Assembly (NCBI GenBank): GCA_044352985.1
Contig: JBILCU010000003.1
Coordinates: 186,001-250,000, forward strand
Length of the DNA: 64,000 nucleotides
Direction: 5' to 3'
Source: JADJDM01 sp044352985
Lineage (GTDB): Bacteria > Bacteroidota > Bacteroidia > B-17B0 > Aurantibacillaceae
The position numbers and the translations under genes were made by a program. The notes beneath the pieces were generated by a model. It searched no databases. It worked only from the letters and a program-made list of their open reading frames with translations, and was not told where the DNA came from. Below are positions 15,766-24,175 of this stretch, one piece after another; the first letter of the stretch is position 1; every line of letters starts with the position of its first letter.

Positions 15766-15796
15766 CAAAATAGTATATATTAATGACTAGGACAAA
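15766..15796 (-). promoter_or_regulatory. Candidate promoter of the sulfur operon
   Basis: On the minus strand TTTG (15,796-15,793) is followed after about 20 nt by TATTTTG (within TACTATTTTG, 15,775-15,766), close to the Bacteroidota TTTG/TAnnTTTG pattern. The leader peptide starts some 70 nt downstream. A second weaker match (TTATTTTG) lies nearer the leader ATG. The choice between them is uncertain. Confidence 0.35.
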
Positions 15797-15847
15797 GTCA
15801 ATTTATAAGTTTTTTAATTTTAAAAAGTTGGAAATTAATTGACTTTT

Positions 15848-16792
15848 TTAGTCTGTTGTGCCAATATGGATTAACGCGTCGCCTTCATTAACAACAGGCT
15901 GATTATTTACGCCTACTACATAACCGTTTACCGGGGAGTAAATTTTAAGTTCAATTTCTCCGTAAGGGTTACAAATAACTCCAATTAATTCATCTTTATT
16001 AATAAAGGCACCATTTGTTTTGTTAAAATGAAATAGACCTGAAGTTTTTGCCCTTATCCAAGTACTTTTAATGATTTTAACATGCGCATTGTCTGGTACA
16101 TCGTAATTAATCATGTCATAACTTTTCATTAAACGCAAACAGCCATTTATTCCTTCATTTATTACTGAATAATCAAAACGAAGCGATTCACCACCTTCAT
16201 AAACCAAAATAGGCTTGCCTTTTTTTCCTGCTTCTTTTCGTAAAGTCCCATCTCTGTATACAGAATCAATTATTAAGGGGGCAGAAAATCGTTCAGCAAT
16301 AGCTAAATTTTCGGGGAAATTAAATATGCATCGGATTTGTGGATAATTGTTAATTTTTGCTCCACCGGTGTGAAAATCAACTCCAAAATCAATTAACGGA
16401 ATTATAGATTTCATTAAATCATAGGCAATTCTTGAACCTAATGATCCATTTCTATTGCCAGGAAAACATCTGTTTAAATCTCTACCATCTGGCAAATCTC
16501 TCGAACCAAATAAAAACGAAACAATATTGATTACAGGTAAAAAAATTACATTGCCACACTTTAGTTTCTTAACTTCTTCATGAGTCATTATTTTTCGAAC
16601 AATTTCAATTCCGTTTGTTTCATCTCCGTGCATGCCTGCACTAAATAAAATAGTTGGCCCATCAATTTTAGAACGATATATATGAACCGGAATCTCAATA
16701 CTTGTTTTTGTTGGTAATAAATAGTTATTAAGAATAACACTTTTGTTTTCACCAGGTAAAATTTGTACTCCGTTAATTGTAAAGCTTTTCAT
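15848..16792 (-). CDS. Succinylglutamate desuccinylase/aspartoacylase (AstE/AspA) family hydrolase
   Basis: Zinc-dependent M14-like hydrolase, 314 aa. Zinc ligands H55 and E58 (AGMHGDETNG) and H141 (DFHTGG) are present, with GRDLNRCFPG at 103-112 supplying the substrate arginine. The C-terminal 70 residues form a barrel-like lid ending NGYVVGVNNQPVVNEGDALIHIG. I start at MKSFTINGVQILPG. An upstream in-frame ATG exists, but the 15 residues it would add are encoded by a dispersed repeat. The substrate is unknown: N-acyl amino acids, or peptide or glutamate tags as in RimK-associated homologues. The next gene is divergent. Confidence 0.87.
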   Translation of the reverse strand: MKSFTINGVQILPGENKSVILNNYLLPTKTSIEIPVHIYRSKIDGPTILFSAGMHGDETNGIEIVRKIMTHEEVKKLKCGNVIFLPVINIVSFLFGSRDLPDGRDLNRCFPGNRNGSLGSRIAYDLMKSIIPLIDFGVDFHTGGAKINNYPQIRCIFNFPENLAIAERFSAPLIIDSVYRDGTLRKEAGKKGKPILVYEGGESLRFDYSVINEGINGCLRLMKSYDMINYDVPDNAHVKIIKSTWIRAKTSGLFHFNKTNGAFINKDELIGVICNPYGEIELKIYSPVNGYVVGVNNQPVVNEGDALIHIGTTD

Positions 16793-17020
16793 ATGTAGAT
16801 ATTTATTGTTTTTTAGTTGCCATATGTTATACGCCATGTATCTTCACTTCGACAAGCTCAGCGCAACGCATTTGTGTTTGTGCGCTGCGGCAAATGGCTA
16901 TTTCATATATCTAAATTATTTGTTTTTTAGCTGTCATATGTTATGCGCCAATTATCTTCACTTCAACAAGCTCAGCGCAACGCATTTGAATTTGTGAGTT
17001 TAGCACCTGGCTATTTTGTT
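16790..17020. repeat. Two tandem copies of a 113-nt palindromic repeat, the second degenerate
   Basis: Units begin with CATATG at 16,790 and CATATA at 16,904, and contain TTTTTTAGTTGC, CATATGTTATACGCCATGTA, CTTCACTTCGACAAGCTCAG, CGCAACGCATTTG, then GGCTATTTCATAT. The outer segments are imperfect inverted repeats. The same unit is found in a better-preserved pair near 37 kb. The left unit begins exactly in the ATG of the AstE-like gene, so that gene's whole upstream region is repeat-derived. The rest of the gap to 17,221 is AT-rich; I see no clear promoter in it. Confidence 0.85.
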
Positions 17021-17221
17021 TTTTTATTTTACTCGTTAATATTACAAATTTCTTTTTTCATTATTCTAAACAGAAAATCGCACATAATAATTTAATATTT
17101 GTATTAAAGTACTTTTAATATCGTTTATTTGTCTTTGTTCCAGTTTTTTTAAATTCTGATTTCATTATTTATTCAATTAACATGAATTGTTTTTATTAAT
17201 TTCGCTTTCACTATTTTTATT

Positions 17222-19849
17222 ATGGATATTGCAAATGAAGTTGTTTATTTAGGAGAGCATGTGTGGGCCGGAAAGTTGGGTAATTTTTTTATTGTACTTT
17301 CTTTTGTTGCAGCACTTTTTTCATCCATTGCTTATTATTTCAGTAGTAAAGACCCATTAAATGATTCTTGGAAAAAATTAGCGCGTTTGGCATTTTACAA
17401 ACATGCAATTGGCGTATTCGGAATAATTGGAACGCTATTTTTTATGCTTTATAATAGGTATTTTGAGTACCAGTATGTTTGGCAGCATTCCAATTCTAAA
17501 ATGGACCTGAAATACATTTTTGCCTGTTTTTGGGAAGGGCAGGAGGGAAGCTTTTTGCTGTGGACCTTTTGGCATGTTATTATTGGGTTCTTTTTGGTTA
17601 AAAAAGGTAAACATTATGAATCCCCTGTAATGTTTATGGTTATGCTCGTTCAGGTGTTTTTGGCAAGCATGGTTTTGGGTGTTATTTATTTTGATTTACG
17701 AATTGGTAGTAATCCTTTTTTATTACTTCGAGAACATCCAGATTTTATGAATCTGCCTTTTATTAAATTGTATTTGCAAGATCCTGAGACATATGTTGGA
17801 AAAGCTTCAGAAATGGCAAAAGGGCTTAATCCATTATTGCAAAATTATTGGATGACCATTCATCCTCCTACTTTGTTTTTAGGTTTTGCGTTAACCGTTG
17901 TCCCATTTGCTTACGCTTTTGCAGGCATCTGGAAAAAAGAATTTACTGAATGGCAAAAACCTGCTTTACCTTGGACTTTCATTGGCGTAGCCATTTTAGG
18001 AATCGGTATTTTAATGGGCGGTGCCTGGGCATACGAAGCATTAAGTTTTGGTGGTTTTTGGGCATGGGATCCTGTAGAAAATGCCTCATTGGTTCCTTGG
18101 ATTACATTAGTTGCTGCGGGGCATGTTATGATTATAAATAAAAACAGAAAAGGTTCATTATTTATATCTTACTTTTTAGCAATTGCTTCTTTCATACTTA
18201 TTCTATACTCCACTTTCCTAACACGTAGTGGAATTTTAGGAGATTCATCTGTTCATGCCTTTACCGATTTGGGTATGCAAAAACAGCTTTTACTTTTTCT
18301 ATTGCTCTTTGTGTTTGCAGCCATTTTTATTATGCTTCAAAATAAAATGTTAAAATGGATCTATGGTATTGCCTCGTTTATAACCTTTCTTTTTGCATTC
18401 AGCTTTAATTTATTCCCATCTTATACGCTTATTTCTTGGGGTATAATTAGTGCCGTTTTCATTTTTATAGGTTACTTTAAATCTTTTCCAAAAGATAATA
18501 CAGAAGATCAAATCAGTTCGCGTGAGTTTTGGATGTTTGTAGGTTCGTTGATGTTGCTAATGAGTGCTGTAATTATTAGTTTATTTACATCAACTCCTAT
18601 ATTTAATAAATTGTTAGGTCAAAAAAGTGCACCAATTGATGTGTTTACTTACAACAAATGGAGTTTACCATTTGCATTGGTAGTAATGCTGCTTAGTGGG
18701 TTTACACAGTTTTTGAAATACCGTAAAACAGACATGAAAAAGTTTTACAAAAGCTTGTGGGTTTCTGTTTTGTTATCGCTTGCAATTGGACTAACTGCTG
18801 CATTTGCATTATATTCGTTTAAAGCATACGACTTAGCTCCTGAAAAACAAAAAAGTTATTATTTCAGTTATGCGGTTTTATTGGTTGCATGTGTATTTTC
18901 AATTTTTGCGAACGCTGAATATTGGTTACGAGTATTAAATGGAAAAATAAAATCAGCCGGAGCAAGCATAGCACATATTGGTTTTGCACTTATTATTTTA
19001 GGCGCATTAATTTCAACTTCAAAAAAAGTAACCCTTTCAAAAAATTCATCGAGCAAAAATGTGGAAGCATTAGGTAAAGAATACAGTAACAGCAAAAGTT
19101 TATTGTTAACACAAGGGGATACCTTGAAAATGGGACCTTATTACGCAACTTATGCAGGTAAAAAACGTGATGGCATTCATATTCTTTACGAAGTAAACTA
19201 TTTCACCAAAAAAGAAAATGGTCAACTTGAAAAAGCATTTAATTTATTTCCAATAATACAGCTTAATGAAAGAATGGGAAATGCCGCTGAGCCGGATACA
19301 CGCCACTTTATTGATAAAGATATTTACACGCATATTACTTATGCTGATTTAAATACCATTAATCAAACAGAAACTGAATTATCAGGATTTACTGATCCTA
19401 CAAATAATATTATACATTTAGGAGATACCATTTTTACTTCCAATTCCTTTGTGATTTTAGATTCATTATTAACAAGCGTAAGCAAAGAACAATACGAAAA
19501 AATTGATTCAGCCATTACTGTTACAGCTGTGTTGCGAGCAGTGAATATTGAAAACAAACAATTCAAATCACGACCAAAATATCGTTTGCAAGAAAATTCC
19601 GTTGTACCAATTAGCGATAGTATAGCTGATTTAGGATTGAAATTTGTCTTTTGGAAAATTAATCCTAATGATGGCTCCATTGAAATTCAGCACAGCGAAA
19701 GAAAATCCAATCAGCGTGATTTTATTGTAATGGAAGCTTACTTATTTCCATTCATCAATATTTTATGGTTGGGTTGTTTTATTATGGCTTTCGGTACATT
19801 CATAGCTATTGTTTATCGTAGTAAACAATTGAAGAAAATTCTAAAATAA
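17222..19849 (+). CDS. Cytochrome c assembly protein, CcmF/CcsA family
   Basis: Large polytopic inner-membrane haem lyase component, 875 aa. The WWD haem-binding signature is at about 277-293 (FGGFWAWDPVENASLVPW), flanked by conserved TIHPPTLFLGF (about 212-222) and GRSGILGDSSVHAF-type sequence (TRSGILGDSSVHAF, about 334-347). Around fifteen membrane helices are followed by a periplasmic domain (about 600-840) and a final helix. It handles haem delivery for covalent cytochrome c attachment. The long C-terminal extension is usual in Bacteroidota homologues. It is transcribed away from the AstE-like gene and is followed closely by a small secreted protein gene. Confidence 0.93.
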   Translation: MDIANEVVYLGEHVWAGKLGNFFIVLSFVAALFSSIAYYFSSKDPLNDSWKKLARLAFYKHAIGVFGIIGTLFFMLYNRYFEYQYVWQHSNSKMDLKYIFACFWEGQEGSFLLWTFWHVIIGFFLVKKGKHYESPVMFMVMLVQVFLASMVLGVIYFDLRIGSNPFLLLREHPDFMNLPFIKLYLQDPETYVGKASEMAKGLNPLLQNYWMTIHPPTLFLGFALTVVPFAYAFAGIWKKEFTEWQKPALPWTFIGVAILGIGILMGGAWAYEALSFGGFWAWDPVENASLVPWITLVAAGHVMIINKNRKGSLFISYFLAIASFILILYSTFLTRSGILGDSSVHAFTDLGMQKQLLLFLLLFVFAAIFIMLQNKMLKWIYGIASFITFLFAFSFNLFPSYTLISWGIISAVFIFIGYFKSFPKDNTEDQISSREFWMFVGSLMLLMSAVIISLFTSTPIFNKLLGQKSAPIDVFTYNKWSLPFALVVMLLSGFTQFLKYRKTDMKKFYKSLWVSVLLSLAIGLTAAFALYSFKAYDLAPEKQKSYYFSYAVLLVACVFSIFANAEYWLRVLNGKIKSAGASIAHIGFALIILGALISTSKKVTLSKNSSSKNVEALGKEYSNSKSLLLTQGDTLKMGPYYATYAGKKRDGIHILYEVNYFTKKENGQLEKAFNLFPIIQLNERMGNAAEPDTRHFIDKDIYTHITYADLNTINQTETELSGFTDPTNNIIHLGDTIFTSNSFVILDSLLTSVSKEQYEKIDSAITVTAVLRAVNIENKQFKSRPKYRLQENSVVPISDSIADLGLKFVFWKINPNDGSIEIQHSERKSNQRDFIVMEAYLFPFINILWLGCFIMAFGTFIAIVYRSKQLKKILK

Positions 19850-19884
19850 TTTTATTTCATTAAACAAATTAGTAAATTAGTTGA

Positions 19885-20283
19885 ATGAAATATTTATTAC
19901 TTATTATTCTATTTGTATTCACATTTAATGCAATTTATTCTCAAAAAAATAATGAAAACACAAGTGGATCTTCCGAGCGTCCAATTGTAAAATCAAAGTC
20001 TAATATCAGAAACAACAGAGCAATTAAAAATAAGGATTTATGTGTTTTTTTTAATGCGAATGTAGATACTTTGTTTATAGAACTTAGTGCATTGAAAGAA
20101 GGAGGGAAATCTGCCACTATTTATTTATACAATTCATTCGAAAATGAGATTTTGAGTTTAAAAACTACTGAGTTTCTAAATAAAATTCCTGTACATAATT
20201 ATTCTGTTGGCAGGTATTTTCTGAAAGTTAAAATGCAAAAAAATACAATTAAAGAGACTTTTGAAATTCCCTCTGTAAAGTAG
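19885..20283 (+). CDS. Small secreted protein of unknown function, CTD-like fold
   Basis: 132 aa with a signal peptide (YLLLIILFVFTFNAIYSQ). After a low-complexity linker (residues 25-50), the last 80 residues form a beta-sandwich-like domain: TLFIELSALKEGGKSATIYLYN, then PVHNYSVGRYFLKVKMQKN. This resembles a type A T9SS sorting tail (the order 'ISVYNxxGxxV...LxxGxYxVKV') without the usual YPNP motif, but the match is only by eye. It lies 35 nt downstream of the ccmF-like gene. I do not recognise the family. Confidence 0.7.
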   Translation: MKYLLLIILFVFTFNAIYSQKNNENTSGSSERPIVKSKSNIRNNRAIKNKDLCVFFNANVDTLFIELSALKEGGKSATIYLYNSFENEILSLKTTEFLNKIPVHNYSVGRYFLKVKMQKNTIKETFEIPSVK

Positions 20284-20329
20284 TTTAATTTAGTTCATAA
20301 CTCCTTTAAATAAAAATTAAAACAAAAAG

Positions 20330-20337
20330 TATATTTG
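20330..20337 (+). promoter_or_regulatory. -7 element (TATATTTG) upstream of terC-like gene
   Basis: Exact match to TAnnTTTG, followed by CCCGATAAATTCTGAC and the ATG about 18 nt later. No clear -33 TTG box is seen at the right distance. Confidence 0.5.
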
Positions 20338-20354
20338 CCCGATAAATTCTGACT

Positions 20355-21233
20355 ATGAACATAAACGAACAATTTCAAGAATTACTTACTGCATCCGGTT
20401 TTATTCAATTATTGGTTTTATCCATTCTTGAAATCGTTTTGGGTATAGATAATTTAATTTTTATATCCTTAACTGCATCTAAAATCCTGGATAAACGAAA
20501 AAGAAACAATGCTAGAATGCTAGGCTTGTTTTTAGCATTGGTAATAAGAGGTGGGATGTTATTTTCCATTTCTTGGTTGGCTAGCGCTCAAACACCATTG
20601 TTTTATATAGGTCAACTTGGCATTTCTTTAGGTAATTTAGTGATGTTAGCAGGTGGTTTATTTTTATTGTATAAAACCATAGACGAAATAAGAGAGAAAA
20701 TATTACACGATGATAATGAGGAGGTAAAAAATGAAGAGAGTATATCTATGTCTTCTGCAATTATTCAAATCATTATCATTGATTTTGTTTTTTCATTTGA
20801 TTCTATTTTAGCTGCTATTAAAGTTGCCCAGAAAAGTGTAGTAGATCATGCCGATTGTCCATGTGAAGTTGTTGAGCAAGCACAACAAGCAACACAACAT
20901 TCTTCAAATTTGGTAATCATGATTGGTGGTGTTTTAATTTCTATGATTGTAATGTTAATTTTCTCGGATAGAGTAAGTAAATTCATTAGTCAGTATCCTA
21001 CCATTAAAATGCTGGCGCTTGCATTTTTATTAGTGATTGGAGTTTCATTAGTCCTTGATTGTTTTCATTTAGAAATTCCAAAACCATATTTATATTCTGC
21101 TCTTGGATTTGGAATTTTCATTGAAACTCTTAATATTGTTGAGAAAAGAGTAAGAAGAAGAAAACATAATTTGCAACAAGAACAAGAGCGAGAAGCTAAG
21201 GGGCTTGATTCTGATAGTACAAACGAAAAATAA
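20355..21233 (+). CDS. TerC family integral membrane protein
   Basis: 292 aa, seven to eight membrane helices. The two TerC signature blocks are EIVLGIDNLIFISL (26-39) and DFVFSFDSILAAI (about 143-155), with the acidic residues thought to bind metal. TerC/Alx proteins help Mn(II) homeostasis or metalation of exported proteins in other bacteria, or tellurite resistance. A charged cytoplasmic tail (RRRKHNLQQEQEREAKG) ends the protein. A Cys-containing insert (HADCPCEVVEQAQ, near 174-186) lies between helices. The 3-hydroxyacyl-CoA dehydrogenase gene starts 10 nt on. Confidence 0.9.
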   Translation: MNINEQFQELLTASGFIQLLVLSILEIVLGIDNLIFISLTASKILDKRKRNNARMLGLFLALVIRGGMLFSISWLASAQTPLFYIGQLGISLGNLVMLAGGLFLLYKTIDEIREKILHDDNEEVKNEESISMSSAIIQIIIIDFVFSFDSILAAIKVAQKSVVDHADCPCEVVEQAQQATQHSSNLVIMIGGVLISMIVMLIFSDRVSKFISQYPTIKMLALAFLLVIGVSLVLDCFHLEIPKPYLYSALGFGIFIETLNIVEKRVRRRKHNLQQEQEREAKGLDSDSTNEK

Positions 21234-21243
21234 ATTTATTAAA

Positions 21244-22146
21244 ATGAAAAATGTAACAGTAATTGGTTCAGGAACAATGGGTAATGGTATTGCCCATGTG
21301 TTTGCACAATTTGGCAATAAGGTAAACTTAGTTGATATCTCTCAACCTGCTTTAGATAAAGCTATTGCCACTATTGGTAAAAATTTGGATAGACAGCTAG
21401 CTAAAGGAGTTTTAACAGAACAGGAAAAAGCTAATACTTTAGCTAATATCACTACGTTTACAAAATTAGAAGATGCAGTTGCTTCTGCTGATTTAGTGGT
21501 TGAGGCTGCAACTGAAAATATTGAATTGAAATTAAAAATTTTTAAGCAGTTAGATGAAATTTGCCCTGCTACAACCATTTTAGCATCAAATACCTCTTCA
21601 ATTAGTATAACCAAAATTGCATCAGTTACAAAGCGTGCCGATAAAGTAATTGGCATGCATTTTATGAATCCGGTACCAGTTATGAAGTTGGTAGAAGTAA
21701 TCAGAGGTTATTCAACCAGCGATGAAGTAACTAATAGCATTATGGAATTATCAAAGTCGTTATCGAAAATTCCGGTTGAGGTAAACGATTATCCAGGCTT
21801 TGTGGCAAACAAAATTTTGATGCCAATGATTAACGAAGCTATTATTACTTTGCACGAAGGTACAGCTGGAGTTCATGAAATTGATACGGTAATGAAACTT
21901 GGAATGGCTCATCCAATGGGACCGTTACAGTTAGCAGATTTTATTGGTTTGGATGTTTGTTTAAATATTCTTCGTGTGTTACAAGATGGTTATGGTAATC
22001 CAAAATACGCTCCGTGTCCGCTTTTAGTGAATATGGTTACTGCTGGTCATTTAGGTGTTAAATCAGGTAGAGGTTTTTATGATTATTCAGCTGGCAGTAA
22101 AGAATTAGTTTTGTCTGAACGTTTTCGTAAAAAAGAAATGGCGTAA
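21244..22146 (+). CDS. 3-hydroxyacyl-CoA (3-hydroxybutyryl-CoA) dehydrogenase
   Basis: NAD-dependent oxidation of (S)-3-hydroxyacyl-CoA, 300 aa. Rossmann motif GSGTMGNG at 8-15, catalytic His/Glu pair H139 and E151 in GMHFMNPVPVMKLVEVI, and the C-terminal helical domain with HPMGPLQLADFIGLD. Stand-alone size fits Hbd/PaaH rather than the multifunctional FadB. I start at MKNVTVIGSG; a more upstream ATG overlaps the terC-like gene and adds 13 non-conserved residues. Possible roles are fatty-acid or butyrate-type metabolism; no other pathway genes are adjacent. Confidence 0.93.
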   Translation: MKNVTVIGSGTMGNGIAHVFAQFGNKVNLVDISQPALDKAIATIGKNLDRQLAKGVLTEQEKANTLANITTFTKLEDAVASADLVVEAATENIELKLKIFKQLDEICPATTILASNTSSISITKIASVTKRADKVIGMHFMNPVPVMKLVEVIRGYSTSDEVTNSIMELSKSLSKIPVEVNDYPGFVANKILMPMINEAIITLHEGTAGVHEIDTVMKLGMAHPMGPLQLADFIGLDVCLNILRVLQDGYGNPKYAPCPLLVNMVTAGHLGVKSGRGFYDYSAGSKELVLSERFRKKEMA

Positions 22147-22178
22147 TCTCACTATTAAATAATTAAACAGCTATTATC

Positions 22179-23099
22179 ATGAAGAACAAAAAAAATATTT
22201 TTATGTACATGTTAGTAGCTGTTTCTTTTTTTGCATCATGCAAGAAAAAAACTGCTGAGGAAGAAAATCTAACTACTGTTGCTGAACCAAGATTAATTTT
22301 CAAATTTAAATTTGATTCAACTCAAATTAGACTTAACAATGGCGGTGGAGTTTCTTTATTGCCATCTAATCATCGTGCTCAATCACCTCGAATGAATAAA
22401 ATGAGCGCTCATTACATTGAGTTGGCTCAAAATGATTTAACACCATTAGGTTCCGGTAAAATTTTATTTCATGCTCCTGAAACTACATTAGGAGGATCAA
22501 CAGCAATCGATTTTAATCAATCCGTAAGAGTAGGAGATGGACAGGAATTTTTTTCTGTGCCACTAAAAAATATTGGAGCAGGAGTTTACAAATGGCTTCG
22601 TGTTTCATTGGCATATCAAAATTATGATATTGTATTTAAAGATTCCAATATTCCTGGTAATCAATTTGCCATAGGTACAATAGCTTCTTTTGTTGGATAT
22701 AATACTTACATAGCTAATTATGCCATTAAAAATCAAACACAAACTGTTAATGCCAATAAGTTGCAAGGTTTTTGGGGTTTTGAGACTCAGGTTTTAGGTC
22801 AAACCTTTGTTCAAACAGGTCAAGCAGCTTCTACAACTGTTGTTAATCCAAATTTTCAAAACTCACCAATTCCAGCAGGTTCTTGTGTAGTAACGGCGCA
22901 ATTTGTAAAACCTGGAGGTTTAGCTTCACAATTAGTAATTGTTGGAAATGAAACTCAGGATATTGTAGTTACGGTTTCTTTATCAATTAACAATAGTTTT
23001 GAATGGCTGGAGACTAATAATGATAGTTATTTTGAGCCTTCGGCAGGCGATCAGGTGGTAGATATGGGCATCAGAGGAATGATTCCGTACTGGCAGTAA
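22179..23099 (+). CDS. Lipoprotein of unknown function (MbnP-like appearance)
   Basis: 306 aa with a lipobox ending at C21 (AVSFFASCKKK). The mature part opens with FKFKFDSTQIRLNNGG, then NHRAQSPRMNKMSAHYIELAQ and a beta-rich domain with VSLAYQNYDIVFK. The FDSTQxRLNN and AQSP...HYIELA blocks recall a Bacteroidota family loosely like MbnP surface proteins, but no motif proves a function. Two glycine-rich positions and an NFQNSP tail suggest a beta sandwich. It converges with the PorP/SprF gene 5 nt away. Confidence 0.7.
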   Translation: MKNKKNIFMYMLVAVSFFASCKKKTAEEENLTTVAEPRLIFKFKFDSTQIRLNNGGGVSLLPSNHRAQSPRMNKMSAHYIELAQNDLTPLGSGKILFHAPETTLGGSTAIDFNQSVRVGDGQEFFSVPLKNIGAGVYKWLRVSLAYQNYDIVFKDSNIPGNQFAIGTIASFVGYNTYIANYAIKNQTQTVNANKLQGFWGFETQVLGQTFVQTGQAASTTVVNPNFQNSPIPAGSCVVTAQFVKPGGLASQLVIVGNETQDIVVTVSLSINNSFEWLETNNDSYFEPSAGDQVVDMGIRGMIPYWQ

Positions 23100-23104
23100 A
23101 AAAA

Positions 23105-24163
23105 TTACTCAGAAGGCATTGCGCTTGAAGAAGAACCAACCATTTTTCCATAACCCGGATTCCAGCAGTAACGTAAGCTAAATTCGTAACCTTGTCTGGA
23201 TTTACTTGCCGGAGAGATATTAGAAGTGTTGTAATCATAAGCTAAACCTAAAGCAAACTTATCGTATTCCAATAAAAAGGTTGGAATCACTGCATCTTTT
23301 AATCGGTATTGAATTCCTCCGGCAACAGCAAATGCTTTTTGCTCATGTGAGTGAACAGATTGTTCATGAATAATGTATCTTATCATGGTAGATAAAATAA
23401 TTTGTTGAGTTTTTCCTTGACGAAGAAAAATCATTCCGGGTTTCAAATTTAAAGGACTGTCTTTTTTACATAAAACTGCTGTTGCATAAGCTGTATAGCG
23501 CATATTTGTTTTATCATTTCCATCAATGAAAAAAGAGTTTTTTGGTGTTGTAAAATGATAAGCAGAAATTCCTGCATCAACACGAGTTCCATTTTCTGAA
23601 CTAATGAATAGATTACTTTCGCTATAATGCCAATTTATTCCTCCTCCAACATCAGCTCTTGTAAAGGCAGTAGGATAAAAGTTTTTTTCGCCACTTGCAA
23701 ATGTTTCCTGATACTTAAAACCATCATATTGCGATTCCCAAGTTAAATTTTGATCATCTCCAATTCTTCTAGTCAGTGCACCACCTGTTAAACCCAAAGA
23801 TAATTTACTGCTTTTCCCGGTTTTAATAATGGCAGATAAATTTCCAGAAATAGAAGAAGTAGTAAATTTAGAATCACCAGCTACATCGTTGTAAAGATTA
23901 ATTCCAAAAGCAAAATAAGTTTTTTTGAGTTTTTGATGTTTAATTGCCGACTCTAAGTTTGCCGCATAAGTAAGAAATCCTGAATTAAAACCACTCCATT
24001 GTGATTTATAGTTGATGTTTGCTCTAAAATCATAAGCTACACCAGTTAAAGCAGGATTAATAACAGAAGGTGCTTCACCATATAAAGAAAAATGCACGTC
24101 TTGTGAAAATAACTTTGGTGCAGATATAAAGATGAAAATAAAAAAATAAATTAATTTTTTCAT
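23105..24163 (-). CDS. PorP/SprF family T9SS outer-membrane protein
   Basis: 352 aa, signal peptide (YFFIFIFISAPKLFSQ) and an OM beta-barrel. The DVHFSLYGEAPSVINPALTGVAYDFRANINYKSQW opening is the family hallmark (Q/F-x-NP-A-x-T/AG). PorP/SprF proteins anchor or help present particular T9SS clients, especially those with a type B tail; such a client is encoded 12 nt upstream, so the two form a natural pair. The mature ending RYCWNPGYGKMVGSSSSAMPSE is somewhat longer than usual. Confidence 0.9.
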   Translation of the reverse strand: MKKLIYFFIFIFISAPKLFSQDVHFSLYGEAPSVINPALTGVAYDFRANINYKSQWSGFNSGFLTYAANLESAIKHQKLKKTYFAFGINLYNDVAGDSKFTTSSISGNLSAIIKTGKSSKLSLGLTGGALTRRIGDDQNLTWESQYDGFKYQETFASGEKNFYPTAFTRADVGGGINWHYSESNLFISSENGTRVDAGISAYHFTTPKNSFFIDGNDKTNMRYTAYATAVLCKKDSPLNLKPGMIFLRQGKTQQIILSTMIRYIIHEQSVHSHEQKAFAVAGGIQYRLKDAVIPTFLLEYDKFALGLAYDYNTSNISPASKSRQGYEFSLRYCWNPGYGKMVGSSSSAMPSE

Positions 24164-24175
24164 TGGAGTGAATTG

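Noticed and set aside
16793..16837. 15-residue N-terminal extension of the AstE-like protein
   Set aside because: It is encoded wholly by the repeat and absent from the conserved domain; the ATG at 16,792 is the natural start.
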